64,000 nucleotides of DNA from Roseivirga sp. GTDB taxonomy: Bacteria > Bacteroidota > Bacteroidia > Cytophagales > Cyclobacteriaceae. Below are positions 9,037 through 17,382 of the stretch, one piece after another. Positions within the stretch are counted from its first letter, which is position 1, and each line of letters opens with the position of its first letter. Location: assembly GCA_029262895.1 (NCBI GenBank), contig JAJCYM010000048.1:62001-126000 (forward strand), in the 5' to 3' direction. Position numbers and translations under genes: made by a program. The notes under the pieces are model-generated. The model ran no database searches. It saw only the letters and a list, made by a program, of their open reading frames with translations, and was not told the DNA's origin.

Positions 9037-9815
9037 ATCAACCATTAGCTTATATCCACCCCCAGTCCAAAATTGCACGAAACGTGGTAATAGAGCCCTT
9101 TGCTACAATAAGCAAAAACGTTGTAATTGAAGAAGGCACTTGGATTGGTTCCAATGTGACGATAATGGAGGGCGCCCGGATCGGAAAGAATGTCAAAATA
9201 TTTCCAGGTGCGGTTGTATCAGCTATTCCACAGGACCTTAAGTTTGGCGGAGAAGAAAGTACGCTGGAGATTGGCGATAATACGGTGATTCGAGAGTGTT
9301 GTACTTTAAACAGAGGTACTGAAGCAACGCACAAAACAGTTATTGGCAAAGATTGTTTGATCATGGCTTATACACACGTAGCTCATGATTGCACTATTGG
9401 AGACAGTTGCATTTTAGTGAATGCTGTGCAGTTGGCAGGGCATGTTTCTATAGACGACTATGCCATTGTAGGAGGCGCAGCGGCAGTTCATCAGTTCGTT
9501 AAGATTGGTGCGCACACCATGGTTTCAGGTGGTTCACTTGTTAGAAAGGACGTCCCCCCCTATACAAAAGCAGGGCGCGAACCTTTGAGTTATGCAGGAA
9601 TCAATTCCATCGGCCTAAGAAGAAGGGGCTTTGACCACGATAAGATCACCGAAATCCAGGAGATTTATAGATACATTTTCCTCAAAGGATTAAACAATTC
9701 TAAAGCACTTGACCTTTTAGAACTGGAAATGGCACCATCAAGTGAACGAGATGAGATTATCAATTTCTTCAGAAGCTCTGACAGGGGTGTCATGAAAGGA
9801 TATTCGCAGCGATAA
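9033..9815 (+). CDS. lpxA: UDP-GlcNAc acyltransferase LpxA
   Basis: A 260-residue hexapeptide-repeat transferase that catalyses the first acylation of lipid A synthesis. The repeats run from about residue 7 to 185 (for example IGSNVTIMEGARIGKN). The catalytic histidine lies in AYTHVAHDC, near residue 121. The helical C-terminal domain includes AGINSIGLRRRGF. The length matches the family. It overlaps lpxC-fabZ by 4 bases, and one base separates it from the ABC ATPase downstream, so the three are almost certainly one operon. lpxB, lpxH and lpxK are not in the window. Confidence 0.97.
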   Translation: MNQPLAYIHPQSKIARNVVIEPFATISKNVVIEEGTWIGSNVTIMEGARIGKNVKIFPGAVVSAIPQDLKFGGEESTLEIGDNTVIRECCTLNRGTEATHKTVIGKDCLIMAYTHVAHDCTIGDSCILVNAVQLAGHVSIDDYAIVGGAAAVHQFVKIGAHTMVSGGSLVRKDVPPYTKAGREPLSYAGINSIGLRRRGFDHDKITEIQEIYRYIFLKGLNNSKALDLLELEMAPSSERDEIINFFRSSDRGVMKGYSQR

Positions 9816-9816
9816 G

Positions 9817-10440
9817 ATGCAAATCTCAGTCAGAGACCTTGGGAAAAAATATACACGCCAATGGGTTTTTCGGCATCTTGACTTTGATTTCACTTCAGGC
9901 TCTTCCTATGCCATTACAGGGCCAAATGGCAGCGGAAAATCGACATTAATACAGATACTCACAGGTTTTTTTCCAGCCTCTGCCGGAACAATAGAGTATC
10001 TTTCCGACAACTCCACGTTAATTAATGAGGAAGATCACTTCTCCTATTTCGACATTGTAACTCCTTACTTAGAACTTATTGAGGAATTTACCTTGGCAGA
10101 GTTTCTGGACTTTCATTTTAAATTTAAAAAACTGAGGTCAGGGTTAACTATAGAGGAAGTTGTAAATAGAATGTACTTGAACAATGATCGAGACAAACTG
10201 CTGAAGAATTTTTCATCAGGAATGAAACAAAGGCTTAAACTTGGTATTTCCTTTTTTTCACAAAGTCCGATTTGTTTTTTGGATGAACCAACATCAAACC
10301 TCGATAAAACCGGGGTGGATTGGTATCTAGAGAATGTTCATGATGCAATTAAAGAGAAGCTTGTGATAATTAGTTCAAATCAGTCTTATGAACATGATTT
10401 TTGTGAAAGAGGAGTGTATATTCCTGATTTCGTGAAATAG
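9817..10440 (+). CDS. ABC transporter ATP-binding protein, lone small subunit
   Basis: A 207-residue nucleotide-binding protein with Walker A GPNGSGKST (about 38-46), an unusual signature FSSGMKQRLKLG, and Walker B plus D-loop FLDEPTSNLD. Switch-region ISSNQ replaces the common H-loop histidine. It starts one base after lpxA and so belongs to the lipid A operon, but no permease is adjacent. The short length and absence of a second domain suggest a partner encoded elsewhere, or a role other than transport. The conserved position next to lpxA hints at envelope biogenesis; that is inference. Confidence 0.85.
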   Translation: MQISVRDLGKKYTRQWVFRHLDFDFTSGSSYAITGPNGSGKSTLIQILTGFFPASAGTIEYLSDNSTLINEEDHFSYFDIVTPYLELIEEFTLAEFLDFHFKFKKLRSGLTIEEVVNRMYLNNDRDKLLKNFSSGMKQRLKLGISFFSQSPICFLDEPTSNLDKTGVDWYLENVHDAIKEKLVIISSNQSYEHDFCERGVYIPDFVK

Positions 10441-10502
10441 ATTTCGCATATACCGATTGAACTCGTAAATTAAATATATTATTGACTACCAATTTTAACA
10501 AT

Positions 10503-10970
10503 ATGCCTAACATTAAGAATTTAATACTTGCCCTTGTTTGTGTTGGCCTTGTGTTTTTGCAGGCCTGCGGAGGTGGCAGTACTCCACCAACTCCAGAAGA
10601 GCAAAGACTGATTGACCTAGCTCTGGGACCCACTGGTGTGGTATGGAATATGACGTCAGTCACTTTTGAAGGCTCCCCTTCAACTGATTTTATTGGAATG
10701 ACTCTAACACTGAGACTTGGAGATCCTACCAACGCCTATGCGACTACAAACGGAGATCCTGTTTTTGGATCAACAGGTACCTGGGCATTGAACGGAACCT
10801 CATTAACAGAAGTGATTCTGGATGGAAACGCTGACAACGTCTTTGTAATAAGCAATTTTGATCCAGAAAGCACGCCTGCAACACTTACCTTAACGGTAAA
10901 TTGGACTGATCCGGGAGGAACTATTGAAGGTACTAATGGAACTTATGTTTTTAATTTTGAACATAACTAA
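10503..10970 (+). CDS. Small outer-membrane-type lipoprotein, unknown function
   Basis: I do not recognise the family. The protein has 155 residues, a hydrophobic signal peptide and a lipobox LQAC with C22 as the predicted acylated cysteine, followed by a Gly/Ser-rich linker. The remaining region is Thr/Asn/Gly-rich with alternating hydrophobics, as in a small beta-sandwich (SVTFEGSPSTDFIGMTLTLR, TGTWALNGTSL). An upstream TTG at 10482 is in frame, but the ATG gives a standard signal peptide. It is a single gene ended by the strong hairpin at 10993. Confidence 0.75.
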   Translation: MPNIKNLILALVCVGLVFLQACGGGSTPPTPEEQRLIDLALGPTGVVWNMTSVTFEGSPSTDFIGMTLTLRLGDPTNAYATTNGDPVFGSTGTWALNGTSLTEVILDGNADNVFVISNFDPESTPATLTLTVNWTDPGGTIEGTNGTYVFNFEHN

Positions 10971-10992
10971 TTATTAAACGACAGATCGTAAG

Positions 10993-11020
10993 AGGCCATC
11001 CATTAGGGTGGCCTTTTTTA
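10993..11020 (+). terminator. Rho-independent terminator
   Basis: A nine-base stem (AGGCCATCC with GGGTGGCCT, one G-T pair, loop ATTA) is followed by a run of six T. It ends the lipoprotein transcript and lies at the 3' end of the convergent mutS2. Confidence 0.85.
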
Positions 11021-13402
11021 TTTCATATCAACAATGGTAATGCCGGCTCCACCTCTATCCGCATGTTCATCCCTCATAGAATCCACTTGAGTATAACCCT
11101 TCAGGTGGTTACGCACCAACTCCCTTAAAACCCCGCTGCCCTTTCCGTGAAGAATATGTAATTCACTGGCACCAAGCATGATAGCCTCGTCAATGTATTG
11201 GTCCAATTTTGGGATTACCTCCTCAGCCCTATACCCTCTTATGTCCAGCCTATGAGAAAAATTGGCCATTTTTTGGTTGATGGAAACACCTCGGGACCTC
11301 AATGAATTATCTTCTTCTTTGCGCTCACTCCTGGTCACTTTTTCCAATCTGTTAAGCTTAATTTTGGAGGTCAGGGATCCTATAGACAATTCAACGTCCT
11401 TTCCTTTAATCCCTAATACTTGCGCAATAGTGTCCTGGTCAATAATGCGCACATGATCTCCAACTTTGATTGGTGAAGTCAAAACTTTAATAACCTTCTT
11501 TGGTTTTGGTTCCTCTTTGCTCTTTAGGTTGGTTTGGTCAAAATCTTCAAGTTCCTTTCTTAGGGCCTTTGCTTTTTCTTTTTCCGCTTCACTTTCTCTG
11601 ATCTCGCGTATTATTCTCTCTATTTTGACATTGGCCTCCTTTATCAATCCTGAAGCCTCTTGTTTGGCTTTTCTCAATACCGCTTTTTCCCGATTTTGAA
11701 GATGTTCTTTTAGTTCTTCATATTGTTGGGCAGTTTGAGCCAACTCCTGCTCTCGCGACTTGATCCTCCTTTGAATCTTATCCATTTCGTTTTTCTCCTG
11801 ATCCAATTGCCCCAGCATCAGATCAAACGAAACTTTCTCCACACCCACCTTTGATTTTGCCATCTCCAGTGTCTTTTTGGGTAGCCCAATCTTCTGCGCA
11901 ATTTCAAGAGCAAAAGAGCTTCCCGGCTTTCCTATCTCAAGCTCATAAAGTGGCTGTAATTTTTTTACATCATATTTCATGGCACCATTAACCACTCCCG
12001 CTTCACTATCTGCAAATTCTTTGATGTTACCATAATGGGTAGTGATTACCCCCATTGCTTTAGACTGGTTCAATTCACTTAAGATGGCTTCAGCAATGGC
12101 CCCACCAAATTGAGGTTCAGTGCCTGTCCCAAATTCATCAATCAGAAAAAGGCTCTTATTTCCCACATGGTTCAGGAGCTTCTTCATATTTACCAGGTGG
12201 GAACTATAAGTACTCAGATCGTTTTCAATGGATTGCTCATCACCTATATCTATGAACAAATCGTTAAAGAGGCCGAAAGTCGAATCTTCATCGGTCGGAA
12301 CCAGTAATCCACACTGAAACATATATTGAATGAGGCCCACCGTCTTAAGGCAAACGCTTTTGCCTCCTGCATTGGGTCCCGAAATTACCAATATGCGGTC
12401 TTTCCCTGTTAAATGAATATTTAGTGGAACTATCGATTTCTTAATCTCTAAATGAGTGAGAAATAGAATAGGATGCCTGGCCTTTTTCCATTCAAAACCC
12501 TTTCCGGCATTCCATTGAGGCTTAACCGCACCGATTTTAATGGCCACCCGAGCTTTGGCTCTAATGAAATCTATAAGCCCCAGGAATTGAAGCATAATCT
12601 TGAAATTATCAATTTGAGGCCTGATCAGGTCAGTCAGCTCTGTGAGAATCCGAACTACCTCGCGCTTTTCGGCATATTCCAGTTCTTTTACCTCGTTGTT
12701 TATTTCGAGCACCTCTGCTGGCTCAATGTAAACGGTTTGTCCAGTGGCAGATTCGCCATGAATAAAGCCTTTTATTCTCCTTTTATGCTCCGCCAAAACC
12801 GGAATTACCATACGACCATCCCTTATGGTTATGGAAATATCATCAGGGGTGTATTCATTTTTTTGGGCAGACCTCAATATGCCATCCAATACTTTTCTGA
12901 GTCTTTGCTGCTCTTTTTGTACCCCTTTTCTGATTTCGTAGAGATGCTCGCTGGCATTGTCTTTCAACTTTCCCCGTTCATCAAACTTGTCTGAAATTTC
13001 CCAATAGAGTCTCTCATCAAATTCTATCGCATTCCTCAAGCCTGCCAGCTTAGGATATTCCTCACCTTTCTCGTTAAAAAACTGCAAGCAAAGATCCAGT
13101 GTTTTGAGTGAAAGTATCAGTTCAAAAAATTCTTCTTCACTCAAAAACGCATTCTTAACCTCAGCTTTTTTCAGGTAACCAAAAAAATCTATGTAGTTAG
13201 AATTGGGGAAAAGTTCACCAGACTCAATGATTCTTGTAAACTCATTGGTTTGTTCAAGCCAGAGCTCAATGTGTCGTTTCTCACTTGAAAATTTGATTTT
13301 TTTTACGAATGACTGGCCCAAGTTGCTTTCACAACTTTCGGCAAGCTCTTCGCGGATTCTATCGAATCCCAGTTTTTCCTCCAAGTTTTCAGGGTAAAGC
13401 AT
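11018..13402 (-). CDS. mutS2: MutS2 endonuclease / recombination or ribosome-rescue ATPase
   Basis: A 794-residue MutS2. An N-terminal helical core of about 300 residues precedes the ABC-type ATPase with Walker A SGPNAGGKS near 340, and LFLIDEFGTGTEP as Walker B with D-loop. A long charged coiled coil follows (about 515-640, rich in E, K, Q). A C-terminal Smr domain has LDIRGYRAEE and LHILHGKGSGVL, the motifs for nuclease or RNA/ribosome action. It lacks the mismatch-recognition domain of MutS. Length matches the family (about 780-800). The DUF4296 lipoprotein gene lies 8 bases upstream on the same strand, so they are probably co-transcribed. Confidence 0.95.
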   Translation of the reverse strand: MLYPENLEEKLGFDRIREELAESCESNLGQSFVKKIKFSSEKRHIELWLEQTNEFTRIIESGELFPNSNYIDFFGYLKKAEVKNAFLSEEEFFELILSLKTLDLCLQFFNEKGEEYPKLAGLRNAIEFDERLYWEISDKFDERGKLKDNASEHLYEIRKGVQKEQQRLRKVLDGILRSAQKNEYTPDDISITIRDGRMVIPVLAEHKRRIKGFIHGESATGQTVYIEPAEVLEINNEVKELEYAEKREVVRILTELTDLIRPQIDNFKIMLQFLGLIDFIRAKARVAIKIGAVKPQWNAGKGFEWKKARHPILFLTHLEIKKSIVPLNIHLTGKDRILVISGPNAGGKSVCLKTVGLIQYMFQCGLLVPTDEDSTFGLFNDLFIDIGDEQSIENDLSTYSSHLVNMKKLLNHVGNKSLFLIDEFGTGTEPQFGGAIAEAILSELNQSKAMGVITTHYGNIKEFADSEAGVVNGAMKYDVKKLQPLYELEIGKPGSSFALEIAQKIGLPKKTLEMAKSKVGVEKVSFDLMLGQLDQEKNEMDKIQRRIKSREQELAQTAQQYEELKEHLQNREKAVLRKAKQEASGLIKEANVKIERIIREIRESEAEKEKAKALRKELEDFDQTNLKSKEEPKPKKVIKVLTSPIKVGDHVRIIDQDTIAQVLGIKGKDVELSIGSLTSKIKLNRLEKVTRSERKEEDNSLRSRGVSINQKMANFSHRLDIRGYRAEEVIPKLDQYIDEAIMLGASELHILHGKGSGVLRELVRNHLKGYTQVDSMRDEHADRGGAGITIVDMK

Positions 13403-13410
13403 CGGGCCTT

Positions 13411-13773
13411 CTAATTCTCTTTGCCCCGGACTACATCGGTCTTGAGTCTTTGTTGCCTAACCTTGAGGCTGTCCAGCACAATATCATTGACGCTCAAATA
13501 AAGTTCCGCATTGGTCATGTAGTACTGATAGCTTTTGCGGTAAATCTGACTATCCAATTGGTGTTTTTCAAAAATCCTTCTCTCTAACTCGCCAAACAAT
13601 ACAGCCGATGAATCGCGGCCTACAGACAATACATCAACTTTTCCCTCAGCTATTCGTATATCGATCAGGATATTTACCATGGCCTCTTGGGAGAGTATAC
13701 CATCGGGTATTTCCTCTTGGCCACCACAAGCGGACAGGAGCAAAATAACCGCCAATAAAAAAAGATTTTTCAC
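13411..13773 (-). CDS. DUF4296-type lipoprotein
   Basis: A 120-residue predicted lipoprotein with a short signal peptide and lipobox LLSAC (C16). The mature part is helical and resembles DUF4296, a Bacteroidetes family of unknown function: QEAMVNILIDIRIAEGKV, then RIFEKHQLDSQIYRKSYQYY and a heptad-like end with SLKVRQQR. It is probably a periplasmic or outer-membrane-facing helical adaptor. It is divergent from the DUF58 gene across 43 bases and sits just upstream of mutS2. Assignment is by motif resemblance only. Confidence 0.78.
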   Translation of the reverse strand: MKNLFLLAVILLLSACGGQEEIPDGILSQEAMVNILIDIRIAEGKVDVLSVGRDSSAVLFGELERRIFEKHQLDSQIYRKSYQYYMTNAELYLSVNDIVLDSLKVRQQRLKTDVVRGKEN

Positions 13774-13816
13774 AGGTGTAAATTACTTAATTAAGTCATA
13801 TTTTTAAGCCTTCATT

Positions 13817-14695
13817 ATGGAGCATATTTTATCCAAGCTTAGAAAATACGAGATTCAAATCAGAAAGGCCCTTAACTCCAGAATGCAAGGTGACTTTCAT
13901 TCTATTTTCAAGGGCTCAGGATTAGAATTTGATGGGGTGCGTGAATACCAATATGGTGACGACTTCAGATCCATTGATTGGAATGTGAGTGCCAAGGGCA
14001 GCGGTGCCTTTGTAAAGACTTTCAAAGAGGAAAAAGAACAAACTGTTTTTTTCCTTCTGGATGTGAGCGCTTCTCAGGAGATTGGAGTCCCGGGAGCACA
14101 AAAGGTGGATATCGGAAAAGAAATTTGTTCGGTACTTACTCTTTCCGCTCTCAAGGAGTCCAGTAGGGTTGGTCTTATTTGTTTTTCTGACCAAAAAGAA
14201 AAGTATGTCAAATCTGGCAAGGGTACTAAGCACGGTTACGCCATAATCCATGAGTTGTTCTCGTTAAAACCAGAATCAACCAAAACCGATATTAATCAGG
14301 CACTGGCATTTACACTTCAAATGGTACGCAAAAGAAGTGTGGTGATTATGGTTTCGGATTTCATAGATGATGGCTATGAGAAGAACCTTAAGTCCCTGGC
14401 AAAAAGACATGACCTGGTAGTAATACATCTGAAAGATGACCGAGAGACTCATTTGCCAAATCTGGGAATCATTCCTGTATATGATCAGGAGAGTCAAAAA
14501 ACGGTGTGGGTGAATACCTCTTCAGGGGAATTCAGGAAAAAACTGGAAAAACGCTATAGTGCCAATAAAGGTGATTTGGAAAAATTTTGCAAAAAGTACC
14601 AGATCAATTATCTGGAAATCAATACCAAGGAAAATTACGTTACTCAACTTATCAAGTTATTTAAGCTCAGGAACAAAACTGTGAAAAGTCTTTAG
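13817..14695 (+). CDS. DUF58 protein of Bat operon (vWA-like)
   Basis: A 292-residue soluble protein of the DUF58 family. The signature GSGLEFDGVREYQYGDD (34-50) with DWNVSAK (54-60) is diagnostic, and a vWA-like metal site D82-V-S84-A-S86 follows. In the Bat (Bacteroides aerotolerance) system, a MoxR ATPase, a DUF58 protein, BatD-like proteins and vWA proteins BatA/B act together in envelope stress tolerance or protein maturation. Here it begins a three-gene unit; moxR is not next to it. Four bases separate it from the next gene. Confidence 0.9.
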   Translation: MEHILSKLRKYEIQIRKALNSRMQGDFHSIFKGSGLEFDGVREYQYGDDFRSIDWNVSAKGSGAFVKTFKEEKEQTVFFLLDVSASQEIGVPGAQKVDIGKEICSVLTLSALKESSRVGLICFSDQKEKYVKSGKGTKHGYAIIHELFSLKPESTKTDINQALAFTLQMVRKRSVVIMVSDFIDDGYEKNLKSLAKRHDLVVIHLKDDRETHLPNLGIIPVYDQESQKTVWVNTSSGEFRKKLEKRYSANKGDLEKFCKKYQINYLEINTKENYVTQLIKLFKLRNKTVKSL

Positions 14696-14699
14696 AATA

Positions 14700-15584
14700 G
14701 TGCGGGGAGTTATTATTGTTTTACTGTGTTTTCTGACCTTGACAGGCTTTGCTCAAGACAACAAGCCTGTGGGATACTTTCTCAAGGACAGCGTTAAGAT
14801 TGGAGAAACGGTGCCTTATGTCTTTCGATATACTGACCGAAAAAACAGGCCTGTAATTTTTCCTGATTCGCTTTTTAACTTCTCTCCTTTCGAATTGGTT
14901 GACAAGGCTTATTTCGACACAAAATCTGACAGCATTTTCAGTATAGATAGTGCGGTATATTACCTATCCACCTTTGAAATTGATACTGTCCAAAAATTGG
15001 CGTTGCCGGTGTTTGTGGTATTGGAGAAAGATAGTTTTTCCATCTTTGCCGATACCGATTCTATCATTTTAAATCAGGTGGTTCTGGCAATGCCCGATTC
15101 GGTAGCCTTGGAAGAAAGCGCCCATTATAGGCCCGTAGGACTGCAATTCAACTATCCTTACTGGATTGTGGGTCTCATTATTCTTGGTGTAATAGGTCTT
15201 ATTGTCCTGATAGCATTTGGCAAAAGGATTCGCTCAAAAATCTTGCTCTACAGGTTAAAGAAAAAGCTTGAGAAATTTAATCTGGCCTTTGATAACGAAA
15301 TGCTGGGACTCAATTCTCAACCCACAAAAGACAAAATAGAAGCCGTTCTGAAATTTTGGAAGTCGTATATGGAAGGGCTTGAGAAAATTCCCTATACCAA
15401 ACTGACCACCAGAGAAATTGTGATCCTACAGCAAAACTCAAGTCTGGAGGAAACGCTTAAGTCCATAGACCGAAATATTTATAGCCCCATTGCCGTAAAT
15501 GCATTACAAAATGACTTTGAGTTTTTGAAAGATTACTCGTTAGACAGATATAATCACGTAACCGAGGTATTACGCAATGCTTGA
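14700..15584 (+). CDS. Bat-operon BatD/DUF4381-like membrane protein
   Basis: A 294-residue protein starting at GTG, with an N-terminal signal peptide ending near GFAQ, a beta-rich periplasmic domain (about 20-145), one transmembrane segment (WIVGLIILGVIGLIVLIAF, about 157-175) and a basic helical cytoplasmic tail. The order between DUF58 and BatA and the single-span topology match the small BatD-like or DUF4381 partner of Bat operons. The end overlaps the BatA start by 8 bases, so translation is coupled. The family name is by context as much as by sequence. Confidence 0.75.
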   Translation: MRGVIIVLLCFLTLTGFAQDNKPVGYFLKDSVKIGETVPYVFRYTDRKNRPVIFPDSLFNFSPFELVDKAYFDTKSDSIFSIDSAVYYLSTFEIDTVQKLALPVFVVLEKDSFSIFADTDSIILNQVVLAMPDSVALEESAHYRPVGLQFNYPYWIVGLIILGVIGLIVLIAFGKRIRSKILLYRLKKKLEKFNLAFDNEMLGLNSQPTKDKIEAVLKFWKSYMEGLEKIPYTKLTTREIVILQQNSSLEETLKSIDRNIYSPIAVNALQNDFEFLKDYSLDRYNHVTEVLRNA

Positions 15585-16626
15585 CGAAGCTTTATACAAA
15601 TGGTATTCACTGGAGTGGTTTAGGCCAAGTGCCTTCAGAGCCTTTGACTGGGAGTTCGGCATTTTGCTTTACTCGCTATGGCTTGTCCTGTTGATTTTTA
15701 TATTGAAATGGTTGATTGGTTATAAGGTAAAACAAAAACTACCTGTTGCTCTACCAAAAAAGGATATAGGAAAGAGTTGGATGGCCTACCTCAGGATTTT
15801 ACCAAACTTGTTTATCGCACTGGCACTAGCCTTATTTATCATTGCACTGGCGCGGCCTCAACGCACCAACGAACAGGTGGAACAATGGACAGAAGGCATC
15901 GACATCATGCTTACCATTGATATCTCCGAGTCTATGCAGATTGAGGATTTCAAGCCAAACCGATTGGAAGCAGCCAAGCGAACAGCACGGCAGTTTATAG
16001 GAGGTAGATTTCAGGACCGTATTGGCCTGGTCATTTTTTCTGGAGACGCTTATTCTCTCTCCCCGCTCACCACGGACTATGAACTGCTCTACACTTTTAT
16101 TGATAATGAAATAGATTTCGATAAAATCGAAAACCGAGGTACAGCCATTGGCAGTGCCATTGCTGTAGGCACCAATCGCATGCGCGAATCAGAATCTGTT
16201 ACCAAAGTAATGATCTTACTGAGCGATGGAGATAATACTGCCGGCAATATCGACCCCATTACAGCGGCAGAACTTGCTGCTGCCTATGGCATCAAGATTT
16301 ATACCATAGCGATTGGCAAAGAAGGTAAAGTGCCTTATGGCAAGGACTTTTTCGGGCGACCGAACTATATAGAGAACACGCTGGATGAAACAAACCTAAG
16401 GGATATTGCCAAAATTGGAGAGGGCGAGTTCTATCGCGTTTCTGACAGTGAAGCATTGGCCAATGTATTTCAGTTGATTGACGAATATGAAAAGGCTGAA
16501 ATCAAAGAAACCCGCTACAAAAACACCACCGATTTCTACCCTATCTATGTAAAATGGGGTATCGTCTTCTTGCTACTCTTTATGCTAACCAAGAGTACTT
16601 TTATCAGTAATGTATTGGAGGATTGA
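15577..16626 (+). CDS. batA: BatA: membrane-anchored von Willebrand factor A protein
   Basis: A 349-residue protein with two N-terminal transmembrane helices (about 28-47 and 75-93), a vWA domain with the metal-ion-dependent adhesion site D115-I-S117-E-S119, conserved T and D in later loops (LSPLTTDYE, LLSDGDNTAGN), and a C-terminal transmembrane helix (about 325-341). This is the BatA architecture. The usual batB and TPR batC genes do not follow; instead a convergent LysE gene comes after a 109-base gap. Known roles in the family are oxidative or envelope stress tolerance. Confidence 0.9.
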   Translation: MLDEALYKWYSLEWFRPSAFRAFDWEFGILLYSLWLVLLIFILKWLIGYKVKQKLPVALPKKDIGKSWMAYLRILPNLFIALALALFIIALARPQRTNEQVEQWTEGIDIMLTIDISESMQIEDFKPNRLEAAKRTARQFIGGRFQDRIGLVIFSGDAYSLSPLTTDYELLYTFIDNEIDFDKIENRGTAIGSAIAVGTNRMRESESVTKVMILLSDGDNTAGNIDPITAAELAAAYGIKIYTIAIGKEGKVPYGKDFFGRPNYIENTLDETNLRDIAKIGEGEFYRVSDSEALANVFQLIDEYEKAEIKETRYKNTTDFYPIYVKWGIVFLLLFMLTKSTFISNVLED

Positions 16627-16636
16627 GTTGAGTCCT

Positions 16637-16651
16637 GTTCTTATTAAGAAC
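16637..16651. other. Small perfect palindrome in convergent spacer
   Basis: GTTCTTATTAAGAAC is a 7-1-7 inverted repeat in the 109-base gap between batA and the convergent lysE-type gene. There is no T-run, so it is not a good terminator; it may be chance. Confidence 0.3.
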
Positions 16652-16735
16652 CGCTTGCTCCTATCATTTGTCAAGCCATCGGAAACAGCGATATTCTAAA
16701 GCTCACATGGTTGGTTAGTGAAATGGTTTTTGGGT

Positions 16736-17377
16736 TTACCCTCCAAAAATATCATACCCAAAGCCTTCGAGTACAAAGTTAAAGAGACGAAGGCTAAATA
16801 GAATTAAGGCGATTCCCACTACCCTATTCATAATCTTCATAAATCGTGGAGTAACTATTTCACTCAACTTGGTAGAGAAGTAGGTTTTGAGCACATCCAT
16901 ACCAAAAACCGTGGCAATTAAAGTCACAAAGAAAGTAGTGGCTTCGTAGTTGTCATATTGATAGTTAAGGGTCACTTTGCTGGCAATGCTGATCCAGAAA
17001 AAAAGGACAAAGGGATTGATACCATTCAGGAAGAAACCTTTGCAGACTTGTCTAAACCAACCTGAAGATTCCTCATGGCCTTGTTTAGCCCCTTTAACTG
17101 GTACCGGTTTAAAAATAGATACCAAACCAAAGGCCAGCATGATGGCACCCCCAATTCCCCCCAACCATAAATTGAAAGTCTCATTGTTGATGATTTGAGA
17201 AATACCAAGATAGGTAATCACGATATATAGGGCATCGCTGCTCGCAATACCAACCGCCATAAAAAACCCAGCCCAAAAGCCCTTCTCTATACTGTTTTGG
17301 ATCAGTGAGAAAAACACCGGACCAATCAGTATGGTTAAAAGTAGTCCGAAAATTAAACCATTGGCAATGACGTCCAT
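16736..17377 (-). CDS. LysE/RhtB-family amino-acid exporter
   Basis: A 213-residue inner-membrane protein with about six hydrophobic spans. It opens with ANGLIFGLLLTILIGPVFFS, the LysE-family start carrying the conserved glycine-proline, then QNSIEKGFWAGFFMAVGI and NGINPFVLFFWI (compare the family pattern LNPKA). These exporters remove amino acids or small derivatives. It lies only 5 bases downstream of the GH3-type synthetase on the same strand, so the two are very likely an operon; the exported compound could be the GH3 product. Substrate is not readable from sequence. Confidence 0.87.
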   Translation of the reverse strand: MDVIANGLIFGLLLTILIGPVFFSLIQNSIEKGFWAGFFMAVGIASSDALYIVITYLGISQIINNETFNLWLGGIGGAIMLAFGLVSIFKPVPVKGAKQGHEESSGWFRQVCKGFFLNGINPFVLFFWISIASKVTLNYQYDNYEATTFFVTLIATVFGMDVLKTYFSTKLSEIVTPRFMKIMNRVVGIALILFSLRLFNFVLEGFGYDIFGG

Positions 17378-17382
17378 CTACC

